A DNA stretch of 62,984 nt, taken from positions 1 through 62,984 of the forward strand of contig NZ_QMEA01000066.1 in the NCBI RefSeq assembly GCF_012912105.1, read 5' to 3'. This stretch comes from Brasilonema sp. UFV-L1. Its GTDB lineage: Bacteria > Cyanobacteriota > Cyanobacteriia > Cyanobacteriales > Nostocaceae. Under the pieces are notes generated by a model. It was not told the origin of the DNA. It did not search any database and saw nothing but the letters and a program-made list of their open reading frames with translations. The position numbers and the translations under genes were made by a program. Every line of letters begins with the position of its first letter. Positions within the stretch are counted from its first letter, which is position 1. Positions 34,152 through 41,661 of this stretch are shown here, in pieces.

Positions 34152-35240
34152 ATGCTAGAGTCTTCTACCAAACCACTACTAAATTCTCTATTAGATATTG
34201 CTAACAATATCCAAATTGAATCCAATTTTTGCATTCGTCATCCCAAATATCAACCTTTTGCCTTGCCAACTAAGATTGCAGAGCGATTTCGCAAAAATTC
34301 GCCTGCATTACAATGTAAGTATCTGGCTTTGCTATTGCGAAACTTCCTTCACGGTATTTATTACAATGGCTCTTTACAAAACACGTTGTCACTCAATAGT
34401 AATGTGAGTCATGACTTACCATATCAAAACTTAGAAAGTCATTCTATCTTGGAAATTGATGGGCAATTTTATGAACAACTACATACCAGTAATCATGGTA
34501 TAGGTTACTTTGACCCTGGTTGGCAGCTGTTGCGACGGGAACCAGATGGTAGTATAGCAGTCAGCAAAGGTGGTTTAACATTGTATGTTGAATACAGTCA
34601 CAAAATAGAACACTCAACGCAGACTGTCAAAGTAGGAGAGTTAATAAATATCTGGATGCCTAAAAATCGACTGCAAAACGGCTTTTATATAGCACTGAGT
34701 AATGTCAGACAGAATTTGCATCCTCACCCAGATACTGATTTAGGCGGAGGGCGAATTTACTTTAATATCACTCCAAGAGGTGCGATCGCCCTTATGGATA
34801 GTCTGACACAACAACTGAACGCTGCTGCAATTCCCTTTAATTTTCAGGTTTTACACAATCCAGTCGCCTATGGACGCTACGATTCAGGAGTGCTGTCGTT
34901 TGAGTGCGAAGACTATCCAGCGCTACGAAAAGTCCTTCAGGCTGTCTATGCAGAACATCAATCTCATTTTTACAAAGAAATACCTTTGTTTACCAAGTTT
35001 TTAGCGCCAGGGTTAAGTTTAGCTGAAGAACTTAGCCAAAAATTTGCTGTACAGGAAACTTTTGGAATGAACCGCTGCCAAATTGTGGCGAATGCTTTGT
35101 TGGAAGTTTGGCAACAACAGAACGATTCAACTGACGAGCGCATGAAAGCAATTCATTCACATTTTACTCGATTCGGTCTTGATTTACAGCGTCCCTACCT
35201 CAATCCTTGCTCAGAAGATATTTATTACCCATTAAACTGA
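34152..35240 (+). CDS. HopA1-family protein (class V LanY-like lyase)
   Basis: 362 aa. The pattern matches the T3SS-effector HopA1 family found in bacteria without type III secretion: GYFDPGWQLLRREPDG, VYVEYS-like LTLYVEYSHKIE, FYIALSNVRQ, RIYFNITPRGAIALM and VLHNPVAYGRYDSGVLSFE. In class V lanthipeptide pathways a HopA1 protein removes phosphate from phospho-Ser/Thr made by an APH-like kinase. Its partner kinase is directly upstream, and a terminator follows at 35276, so the operon appears to be just these two genes. Start ATG 34152 has only a weak upstream purine run; the real start is not certain. Confidence 0.8.
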   Translation: MLESSTKPLLNSLLDIANNIQIESNFCIRHPKYQPFALPTKIAERFRKNSPALQCKYLALLLRNFLHGIYYNGSLQNTLSLNSNVSHDLPYQNLESHSILEIDGQFYEQLHTSNHGIGYFDPGWQLLRREPDGSIAVSKGGLTLYVEYSHKIEHSTQTVKVGELINIWMPKNRLQNGFYIALSNVRQNLHPHPDTDLGGGRIYFNITPRGAIALMDSLTQQLNAAAIPFNFQVLHNPVAYGRYDSGVLSFECEDYPALRKVLQAVYAEHQSHFYKEIPLFTKFLAPGLSLAEELSQKFAVQETFGMNRCQIVANALLEVWQQQNDSTDERMKAIHSHFTRFGLDLQRPYLNPCSEDIYYPLN

Positions 35241-35275
35241 TAAATGTAGATTATTACGGTAAAATTGTTTACTGT

Positions 35276-35305
35276 AGCAGGCAAATAGCCTGCTATATAT
35301 TTTTA
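35276..35305 (+). terminator. Intrinsic terminator after the HopA1 gene
   Basis: AGCAGGC (35276-35282) pairs with GCCTGCT (35288-35294) around a 5-nt loop, followed by ATATATTTTT. It closes the kinase-HopA1 transcript. Confidence 0.75.
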
Positions 35306-35430
35306 ATACTCCTTTACTCGTACGCCGCCCTTGCGTTCCTGTAGGGTAGATTAAGTATTATCGAACCGCCAAAACGCTAAAGAAAAGATAGGTAATCTTG
35401 TACTACCGAAGGAAGTAAATTTTGAATGTT

Positions 35431-35525
35431 GTTAGCACAGCGGGACGCAGTCCCGGATTGAATGTTAGCGTAGCGTGCCGTAGGCAGCGAATGCGTGAAT
35501 TTTGAATTTTGAATTTTGAATTTCT
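35431..35525 (+). repeat. Two dispersed repeats plus TTTTGAA heptamers before the thioesterase start
   Basis: A degenerate copy (GTTAGCACAGCGGGACGCAG, 35431 on) is followed by GTTAGCGTAGCGTGCCGTAG (35464 on) with GCAGCGAATGCGTGAATT. Four TTTTGAA heptamers then end 5 bp before ATG 35530. The second module recurs just before plsY (46537-46570). No normal ribosome site remains between repeat and start. Confidence 0.65.
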
Positions 35526-35529
35526 CAAT

Positions 35530-35976
35530 ATGTCGTTTACATATAACCGTACTGTTCGATTTCAAGATACTGATGCTGCTGGGGTTGTTTACTTTGCCAA
35601 TATCTTGGCTATTTGTCATGAGGCTTATGAGGAATCTCTAGTTACATCTGGCATTAATCTCAAAGATTTTTTTACGAAGCCATCTGTAGCTTTTCCCATT
35701 GTTCATGCTGGTGTGGACTTTTTTCGTCCGCTACATTGTGGAGATAATTTAGTTATTAGATTAATACCTCAACAGCTTAGTTTTGACAGATTTGAAGTTG
35801 CTTATGAAGTGATAGTGCATGAGGTGATGGCTGCTAAAGCTGTGACTAGACACGTTTGTATTGAGACAAATAGTAGAACGAAAAGAGAATTACCAGAAAA
35901 TATGAAAGAATGGTTAGAGATGAACAAGAAAGGCGCAGAGAGTGCAGAGAGAAGAAAGTCAAGAGAGGTTATTTGA
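35530..35976 (+). CDS. Hotdog thioesterase, likely DHNA-CoA hydrolase of phylloquinone synthesis
   Basis: 148 aa from ATG 35530. 4HBT-type hotdog fold; active-site region [18 protein letters not shown] with Asp15, and [17 protein letters not shown] in the middle. Cyanobacterial relatives (for example Synechocystis slr0204) hydrolyse 1,4-dihydroxy-2-naphthoyl-CoA, the step after MenB. Other men genes lie 23 kb away in this window. The C-terminus ([17 protein letters not shown]) is not part of the fold and matches the dispersed N-K/R-x-x-A module, so the gene has probably gained a repeat-derived tail. Repeats occupy the space before the start codon. Confidence 0.82.
   Translation: MSFTYNRTVRFQDTDAAGVVYFANILAICHEAYEESLVTSGINLKDFFTKPSVAFPIVHAGVDFFRPLHCGDNLVIRLIPQQLSFDRFEVAYEVIVHEVMAAKAVTRHVCIETNSRTKRELPENMKEWLEMNKKGAESAERRKSREVI
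35923..35958 (+). repeat. Coding copy of the N-R/K-x-x-A repeat at the thioesterase C-terminus
   Basis: AACAAGAAAGGCGCAGAGAG and following AGAAG-rich sequence encode [13 protein letters not shown]. It resembles the modules in the helicase (14861) and menC (61875), and uses the same frame. Confidence 0.55.
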
Positions 35977-35990
35977 AAAGCTAAGATTGA

Positions 35991-36022
35991 AGAAGAACGG
36001 GCTACGCCCTGCTACGCCCTCC
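35991..36022 (-). repeat. GC palindromic dispersed repeat between thioesterase and tnpB
   Basis: AGAAGAACGGGCTACGCCCT followed by a second GCTACGCCCT. It lies just outside the tnpB end. Confidence 0.6.
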
Positions 36023-36053
36023 AGAACGCAGAACACAAAATGCAATTAGTAAA

Positions 36054-37247
36054 CTACCCACACTGATTCGGAGTACCGAATACAGTGTGGGCTTTCAGTA
36101 GCCCTGAAGAGTCCGTGCTGAGATTACAACACAAACCGTTCGAGCCTCCAGGCACGCTTACAGAGTGCCCCAATAATGCAATCATCTTCGCTCCATTCAA
36201 ATCAGCATCGCAAGATAGTCCACAGTTGCCGCATTTGAATTTCTTCTCAGAGCGCAAGCCAATGTGTAGACAACGATTGCAGGTTTGACTCGTGTAGGCA
36301 GGAGGAACAGCAACAACTTCTACGCCGTTCCGTAGTCCTTTGTACTCCAAAAACATCCGCAACTGATAAAACGCCCACGAGTTACTTCTACGGCGTTCTG
36401 TCTTGTTGCGCGGTTTTTGATTCGTTCTTTCACGAATGCCAGTCAAGTCCTCAATAGCTATAGATGCTTGTTCACTCTTGGCTTGCTGAATGATTGTCTT
36501 ACTAATGTTGTGGTTTACCCACGCTTGAAATCGTCTTTCGCGCCCCGATAGCCGTACCAAGACTTGCCGACATCTACGCCGACTAGACCTTGTGCGTGTG
36601 GAAGCTTTTTTCTGGAGAGACGCTCTGACCTTGCTGTATCTATCTCTGGTTTTGGTTAATTGTTTACCGCTCCATGAATCGCCGTTGCTGGTTGCGGCAA
36701 TATCACGTCGTCCAAAATCGACCCCAATTACCTTCCTTGTTGGCTGTGGGTCTGGAACTTCGTCTTTTAACTGGATGTGGATATAGTACTGCCCATCACG
36801 GTGTTTGCATAACTGAGCGCTTGTTGGTTTGCGTCCTGCAAGCTTACCACGCTGATAATTACCAGCATTGATTTTAATGTGTTCTCGACCAGACAAAGTG
36901 GTCAAGCTGACAGTCCAATCCTTCTCCCTGAAAGCAAAAATCCTAGCATCATAATCAGCAGATGTGGGTTTAAACGCAATAACGGGCTTGTTCTTTTGTT
37001 TTGCTGTTTTACGGTTAGCCCCAACTCTGGCACAAGCTCTGACAGCCAAATTAGCAGGCAACCCAAACTTAGTTCTTAAGTCTTCGTAGACAATACCTTG
37101 AATTGTCAACTTACTCGTTATGTCTGGTTTAATTATTTGGTTTGTGTAGTTGCAAGCTTCAGCAAAAGCATGAAGCACTACTTCCAATTTCTCCGACTGT
37201 AACGGCGTGGGGTTGAGTTTGCAAACTAGTGTCAGTACTTGTTCCAT
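36054..37247 (-). CDS. tnpB: TnpB, RNA-guided nuclease of an IS200/IS605-type element
   Basis: 397 aa. The RuvC residues are visible: Asp in VIGVDFGRRDIA, Glu in IAIEDLTGI, and Asp in CDADLNGAKMI. A zinc ribbon (TCNRC ... CGNCG) lies between the last two. Length and domains look complete, so the nuclease may be active. No TnpA transposase is present, so this is a TnpB-only element that would rely on TnpA elsewhere. TnpB proteins cut DNA guided by an RNA derived from the element's 3' end. A 15-bp hairpin overlaps the last codons at 36057-36091. A TATAAT-like box lies upstream near 37280 on the minus strand. Confidence 0.93.
   Translation of the reverse strand: MEQVLTLVCKLNPTPLQSEKLEVVLHAFAEACNYTNQIIKPDITSKLTIQGIVYEDLRTKFGLPANLAVRACARVGANRKTAKQKNKPVIAFKPTSADYDARIFAFREKDWTVSLTTLSGREHIKINAGNYQRGKLAGRKPTSAQLCKHRDGQYYIHIQLKDEVPDPQPTRKVIGVDFGRRDIAATSNGDSWSGKQLTKTRDRYSKVRASLQKKASTRTRSSRRRCRQVLVRLSGRERRFQAWVNHNISKTIIQQAKSEQASIAIEDLTGIRERTNQKPRNKTERRRSNSWAFYQLRMFLEYKGLRNGVEVVAVPPAYTSQTCNRCLHIGLRSEKKFKCGNCGLSCDADLNGAKMIALLGHSVSVPGGSNGLCCNLSTDSSGLLKAHTVFGTPNQCG
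36057..36091 (-). ncRNA. Hairpin at the tnpB 3' end, candidate part of the guide (omega) RNA
   Basis: CCCACACTG and ATTCGG (36057-36071) pair with CCGAAT and CAGTGTGGG (36076-36091) around AGTA, with one bulged A. It covers the last tnpB codons. In IS605-type elements the guide RNA scaffold overlaps this region and the guide starts at the element boundary just beyond. The guide would then derive from about 36056 leftward (minus strand); the exact boundary is not known. Confidence 0.55.
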
Positions 37248-37389
37248 GAGTTCGACCTACTCACTATGTGATTACAATTATAGACTACAATCCTCCGTCG
37301 TGTGTTTCCGGAGATTGTTGAAAACTCGGACACCCCTGTTCTTCAACAACCTACGGTTGCTATCAGTCGGGGGCGGGGGTCTAACACGA

Positions 37390-37465
37390 AAAAATTTGGC
37401 AGCCTTTGTTTTGTTGATCTGTCTTCCAAGCCGGGTACGCGTTGTAATAAGGCTGCCAAATTTTT
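37390..37465. repeat. 17-bp perfect inverted repeat upstream of tnpB
   Basis: AAAAATTTGGCAGCCTT (37390-37406) and AAGGCTGCCAAATTTTT (37449-37465) are perfect inverted copies around 42 nt. It could be a small MITE or the end of a decayed element. The stretch 37248-37773 holds no credible gene; another inverted pair (TGTTGAA/TTCAACA) is near 37316-37347. Confidence 0.55.
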
Positions 37466-37773
37466 AGGGGACAATGCGTCGGGTGTACCGAGTTTTCAAC
37501 CCGCAATTCCTCTCACCACTGACCTGAGTACAGGTACAGTGGGAGCCTCCTTGCGGCAAGAGGTGAGGGTGAGAATTTTATACCAATTCTGGAGTCAACT
37601 TGAGCTTAATATTTTGGTGACAAACAACACGAGCATCTCAATGTACCTGAACGTAGTGTAAGCATCTTGCTCGCACTACAGATAGCAGAAATTTGAACAT
37701 TACAATTCCTACTTAAATAGAGGTTATGTTTTAGGATTGCTATAGAGTAAGTAGTTATCTACAAGCCAAAATT

Positions 37774-38019
37774 ATGGATTTTAACCTAGATGAAGCACTC
37801 CAAATTGCTAATCAATTAGTCTATTTTAAGTTGAAGAGACACTTAACAGATGTTGAAATTTTAATTTTTAAAGGAGCTTGGCACAAACAAGAGTATGATG
37901 AAATTGCCGTTCAACATCAATACGCTACCAGTTATCTGAGTCAAGATATTGCTCCAAAACTTTGGAAGATTTTGACAGAATCGTTGGGCGAGAAAGTCAG
38001 AAAAAGTAACTTTAAATAA
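37774..38019 (+). CDS. N-terminal HTH domain of an HTH-AAA protein, cut by a stop codon
   Basis: 81 aa. The sequence (DEALQIANQLVYFKLKRHLTDVEILIFKGAWHKQEYDEIAVQHQY ... YLSQDIAPKLWKILTESLGEKVRKSNFK) matches the helix-turn-helix (vMAP-type) N-terminus that in cyanobacteria is normally fused to an AAA-like or NACHT domain. A TAA at 38017-38019 ends it, but the same frame continues open from 38020 into the AAA gene (ALKRAWIQQQSTSRKNS). So one ancestral gene spanned 37774-39252. It is either a recent pseudogene, a split gene or a case of stop readthrough. Confidence 0.75.
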   Translation: MDFNLDEALQIANQLVYFKLKRHLTDVEILIFKGAWHKQEYDEIAVQHQYATSYLSQDIAPKLWKILTESLGEKVRKSNFK

Positions 38020-38073
38020 GCTTTAAAAAGGGCTTGGATCCAACAGCAATCTACCTCTAGAAAAAACTCAGAT

Positions 38074-39252
38074 TTGAATTCAGATTTGACTAATAAAAAT
38101 CTGATGAATAAAAATTCTCATAACATCTCTTTCAAAGAAGCACAAACAGATTGTGTATGTGTCAACGATGAGAGTATCGTTCAACACTCTTCTCCAGAGA
38201 AAAAGCAAGAAACTTTGAATTTTGATATTTATGTAGAGCGCCCTCCTATTGAATCTGTGTGTTATGAAACACTTTTGCACCCTGGTTCTCTCATCAGAAT
38301 TAAAGCTCCAAGTTTGATGGGTAAGACATATCTCGTAACTAGAGTATTGACTCAGGTTGCACAACAGAAAAATTATCGTACTGTCAGTTTGAGCTTTAAG
38401 CTAGCAGAACGCAATATACATTTTGCCAGCTTGAATAAATTTTTGCGTTGGCTTTGTACTAACCTCAGTCGAGACCTAGGATTACCTAATGAATTAGATG
38501 AATATTGGGATGAAGAAGGTATAGGATCTAAAGTGAGTTGTACAACTTATTTTGAAGAATATTTGCTACCTCAAGCAGAGAATCCTCTCGTTTTATGCTT
38601 GGATGATGTGGATTTACTTTTTCCCTATCCCGAAATTTACGAAGACTTTTTTGGGCTGTTGCGCTCTTGGTATGAGAAGGCAAGAAGCCGTAAGATTTGG
38701 AAAAAGCTACGCTTAGTCATTGTCCACTCTACAGATGTTTACATTCGACTAAATATTAATCAATCTCCATTTAACGTAGGATTACCAATTGAATTATCAG
38801 AATTTACTAGTACGCAGGTTCAAGACTTTGCTGTGCAGCATGGACTAAAATTAGATGCAGATATGATTGAACAACTCATGATAATTGTGGGAGGACATCC
38901 TTATTTATTAGAACTAGCTTTCACTTACCTCAAAAGTCATCCCCATATAACCCTTGAACAACTTTTAACAGAGGTGAATATAGAAACAGGAATTTATGGC
39001 TATCATTTGCGAGAACATTGGTTAAATCTACAACAGCGTTCTGAACTAGCAGAGGCTTTTAAAAAAGTGATTCTTTCCACGAGTTCTGTACAATTAGAAC
39101 CCATGCTAGCTTATCAGTTACACAGTATAGGATTAGTGAAATTCTCTGGTAATACAGTAGAGCCTCGCTGTCATTTATATCGTCAATATTTTCAACTGCT
39201 ATACTATATCTCTCCAAAAATGGCTATAAAATCTTTACCGCGCTTGCACTAA
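38074..39252 (+). CDS. AAA-like (AAA_35) ATPase, C-terminal part of the split HTH-AAA gene
   Basis: 392 aa from TTG 38074; ATG 38104 is another option, with no ribosome site evident for either. P-loop region IKAPSLMGKTYLVTRVL near 73-89 is a variant Walker A. Walker B LVLCLDDVDLLF near 173. The C-terminus SIGLVKFSGNTVEPRCHLYRQYF is the winged-helix tail typical of the family. These are STAND-like ATPases that may act as sensors in cyanobacteria. It shares frame with the HTH piece at 37774, separated only by a TAA. It may be silent if translation cannot restart. Confidence 0.75.
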   Translation: MNSDLTNKNLMNKNSHNISFKEAQTDCVCVNDESIVQHSSPEKKQETLNFDIYVERPPIESVCYETLLHPGSLIRIKAPSLMGKTYLVTRVLTQVAQQKNYRTVSLSFKLAERNIHFASLNKFLRWLCTNLSRDLGLPNELDEYWDEEGIGSKVSCTTYFEEYLLPQAENPLVLCLDDVDLLFPYPEIYEDFFGLLRSWYEKARSRKIWKKLRLVIVHSTDVYIRLNINQSPFNVGLPIELSEFTSTQVQDFAVQHGLKLDADMIEQLMIIVGGHPYLLELAFTYLKSHPHITLEQLLTEVNIETGIYGYHLREHWLNLQQRSELAEAFKKVILSTSSVQLEPMLAYQLHSIGLVKFSGNTVEPRCHLYRQYFQLLYYISPKMAIKSLPRLH

Positions 39253-39271
39253 AAATCATTTTTGGAAAGGT

Positions 39272-39961
39272 CTACTGATGACCAAAACAATTCACGCCCC
39301 GTGCGCAAGATCTATCGCGAAGCGATTTTGAATTCAAGTGAAGTGAGTGACATCTCAAGTAGTTTATAAAACGATACACAAGAAGCGGTTGATTGGATAC
39401 CGATCGCAAAGAATACTCTTCTAAGCTGGCAAACAGCAATGCATTCCGTAGATGAGAATCAGTGGTAAATTCAGAAATACAAATTATTTGTTGTTGTATA
39501 TAGTTGTCAGTTTCTAGTAATTCTTGAATGACTTTTTCGAGCACATCTAAAATAATTCGTTGGCGATCAGCTGGAGGCTTTAGCTTGTGCGTATCGCGAC
39601 TCAAAGGAATCCAAGTCTGAACCTTATGGCGTGATGTTACCAAACTCCCCAATCGAGTGATTAAGTTGCGGTAAGCACGTTCTCTGCTAACTCCTAAGTA
39701 GCGCTGAAGCAAAATTTTGTAGCGGTACTCCATCGCTTCTTTGGTAATATCCAGTTCCTTTGAATTAAGTGTCTCAAATTGATGTAAGTCAGTTTCCACA
39801 AGCCATTTTACTATACTTTCCCTGTTAGCAACGTTTTGTTCTGGACATTCCATATCCAACCGCTTGAACCAATATTGTGCCAGTTTCTCTATCTCCAAAG
39901 CAACAGTAAAATTGTATTCAAAGGGATTTTTTTTGAAAGTTTTCATAATAAAAACTTCCAT
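39272..39961 (-). CDS. Truncated HetZ-related protein
   Basis: 229 aa. Residues about 15-205 match the N-terminal half of the HetZ-related protein 2 family: RESIVKWL, AMEYRYKILLQRYLGVSRERAYRNLITRLGSLVT, QTWIPLSRD, DVLEKVIQELLETDNYIQQQI and NQPLLVYRFINYLR. The family is about 370 residues and continues after NYLR with a helical C-terminal half. Here it ends in an unrelated 26-residue tail (CHSLHLNSKSLRDRSCARGV and on). The C-terminal half is therefore missing. HetZ relatives act in heterocyst development. This could be a decayed paralog or a dominant-acting fragment. It converges with the AAA gene (20 bp apart). Confidence 0.7.
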   Translation of the reverse strand: MEVFIMKTFKKNPFEYNFTVALEIEKLAQYWFKRLDMECPEQNVANRESIVKWLVETDLHQFETLNSKELDITKEAMEYRYKILLQRYLGVSRERAYRNLITRLGSLVTSRHKVQTWIPLSRDTHKLKPPADRQRIILDVLEKVIQELLETDNYIQQQIICISEFTTDSHLRNALLFASLEEYSLRSVSNQPLLVYRFINYLRCHSLHLNSKSLRDRSCARGVNCFGHQ

Positions 39962-40350
39962 TTGTGTTGTCTTAAAATGATTACATTTGAAATGTTATAA
40001 AATGTATTTTTACATTTTCACAAGAGATAAAATAGCAGTTTTTGCATTTAGCTTACAGCTATCATTAAAATAGTTGATAAACAGGTTAATACCATTTGGT
40101 TTGCAGTATATAAAATAAAGTATTGACTAGCCAAGCAATTTTTAAAAATGACATAATTATCAATTAATAGCAAACTAAAAATCTTTGATTTTGGCAATTA
40201 GTAAATAAGTATCTTGTTCACTTATGTTAAAGTTATCTCTAATAAAATGACTAAAAAGTTGAGTGAAACTCAGGAATCTCAAAATTTACATAAACTAAAA
40301 AACTCAGATAAATTCAGGTAAATTTAGGAAAAATCACTGGCGAAGAATAA
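39962..40350. other. AT-rich spacer, no gene seen
   Basis: About 390 bp upstream of the HetZ-related gene. No RNA gene or clear repeat is visible; it presumably holds that gene's promoter. Confidence 0.4.
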
Positions 40351-40444
40351 TTGGCGTTGCTGAATCATGGGATGATTTCGCCCAATTTTGAACGATTTTC
40401 AATGGTTTTAACCGCCAATTCATCCCGCATTTATGCAACGCCAA
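40351..40444. mobile_element. 94-bp MITE with TTGGCGTTGC ends
   Basis: TTGGCGTTGCTGAATCATGG at the left is mirrored by a right end finishing GCAACGCCAA (40435-40444), with extended partial complementarity (GGGATGA/TCATCCC). There is no coding capacity. Its left end is shared by the solo end at 29494. No unambiguous target duplication is seen. Confidence 0.65.
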
Positions 40445-40640
40445 AAATTCTACTATGGGGAAAAGTTGCTGCCAAAAACCGTCCTGAACATCTGCAATTG
40501 CGGTTATCTGGGTTGGTGAGTCAGCAACATGGAAGTTTGGTCGTCAAAAATCGTATTTACCAAACAGTCTTTAATTTAAATTGGGTTCAGCAACAGCTCA
40601 ACAGTCTGGCATCACCGTGGTCGGGTAGCAGGACTATATT
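40445..40640 (+). pseudogene. Relic of an AAA-like (AAA_35/STAND) protein
   Basis: The frame KILLWGKVAAKNRPEHLQLR, then LSGLVSQQHGSLVVKNRIYQ and TVFNLNWVQQQL, matches the conserved end of the ATPase module of cyanobacterial AAA-like sensor proteins. Upstream it is cut by the MITE, downstream by the group II intron fragment. Only about 60 codons remain. Confidence 0.65.
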
Positions 40641-40654
40641 GCTATAATCCCGCC

Positions 40655-40895
40655 CCCTCAGAACCGGACGTGCGCCTTACGACGCATCCGGCTCAAGCAA
40701 GTCATAAACTACTCACCGTTCCAGAATGGATTTGCTGATGACAGTATAGATGCACCAGTTGTAGATTACCGTAATTGTCTCCACCGTCCTGGCTTTTGGG
40801 TTTTTTATGATGAAGGTGTAATTCCTCACCATTTAACAGAGACTCTCCACAAACGGGGCAGACATATTTTTGCCGTTGGGCTATCTGAGGATTTA
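40655..40895 (-). mobile_element. Group II intron 3' fragment with maturase HNH domain
   Basis: On the minus strand, frame 40895-40712 encodes LNPQIAQRQKYVCPVCGESL, then a LHLHHKKPKSQDGG stretch and LVHLYCHQQIHSG, ending in TGA. This is the HNH endonuclease C-terminus of an intron reverse transcriptase. It is followed by GAGCCGGATGCG/CGCACGTCCGGTTC (40704-40671), the domain V hairpin. The rest of the maturase and the 5' intron are absent, so it is a 5'-truncated copy. Confidence 0.85.
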
Positions 40896-40904
40896 GCTAA
40901 AAGG

Positions 40905-41204
40905 ATGCGGACAAGCGATCGCCTGTTTGCCATTTGCTTATACGGTCAACCGGGAGTTCCACCGCCTCCAGAGGTTCCTCCCCAGCGCCAGGGATTTAAC
41001 AATGTTTTGTTAGATTCCGATGATGTTATTCGTCGTCATTTGTTGGCTGTGGGTATATCATCTCCTTGTCAAACCGAATACGCCATGAGTTGGCAGCTAG
41101 CAACCCGTTACTTGGCTGACGAGAAAATTCAGGAGAAAACTTCTCCAGATAATTACTTACAACTTGGTAAAACTGTATTCAAAACTGTAGGCAAGTGTAG
41201 TTAG
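40905..41204 (+). pseudogene. Relic of a CHASE2-domain sensor protein
   Basis: About 90 residues match part of CHASE2, an extracytoplasmic sensor domain: FAICLYGQPGVPPPPEVPPQ, GFNNVLLDSDDVIRRHLL, YAMSWQLATRYLADEKI and PDNYLQLGKTVFK. Both ends are cut: the left by the intron fragment, the right at KTVFK just before aroH. It may or may not derive from the same gene as the AAA relic. Confidence 0.7.
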
Positions 41205-41214
41205 TTGACTCGCA

Positions 41215-41595
41215 CTACAAAAGCTGAGGGACACTCCAATCAGGACGCAAGCTTGCAGCGTGACGCAAATAAGTATGGCAAATTGGGGTGGTGGTAGGGA
41301 GATAAGCATGAACTAAAAACCGAATACAACGTTCCAAGCTGCCATCAACGTGCATTTGCTGTACATCTAACATAGAAACAGTATCCCAGTACGGGCGTGA
41401 ACGTGCAATTGCAGCAGGGAAAGTTGCATCCAAATCGTGTGTCACCGAAAAAGTCACACTGATGATATCTGTTGGATGTAATTGATTCCGTTTTTCTAGT
41501 TCATCCAGTAGTTCCGTTACAGCTTCTCGCATTGCTTCAACCGTATTTTCTGGGACGGTTGTGGCCCCGCGAATAGCCCGCATTCGCCACTCCAC
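41215..41595 (-). CDS. aroH: Chorismate mutase, AroH type
   Basis: 126 aa. It converts chorismate to prephenate for Phe/Tyr synthesis. AroH signatures: MRAIRGATTVPENT at the N-terminus, TFSVTHDLDATFPAAIAR in the middle, and a conserved Arg in RCIRFLVH near 88-95. GTG 41595 is chosen because AGGAGG stands 8 nt upstream; an in-frame ATG lies four codons on. The gene is 66 bp downstream of sppA on the same strand, a pairing common in cyanobacteria. The length is typical. Confidence 0.92.
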   Translation of the reverse strand: MEWRMRAIRGATTVPENTVEAMREAVTELLDELEKRNQLHPTDIISVTFSVTHDLDATFPAAIARSRPYWDTVSMLDVQQMHVDGSLERCIRFLVHAYLPTTTPICHTYLRHAASLRPDWSVPQLL

Positions 41596-41661
41596 TCAAA
41601 AATCCTCCTTGATATTAATAGTCATTAGTCGAACGACCAATGACAAAAAACAAATCATTAT

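Noticed and set aside
37302-37661. 119-codon plus-strand frame upstream of tnpB
   Set aside because: It runs through a 17-bp inverted repeat and the transposon flank, with no protein-like pattern and no homology that I recognise.
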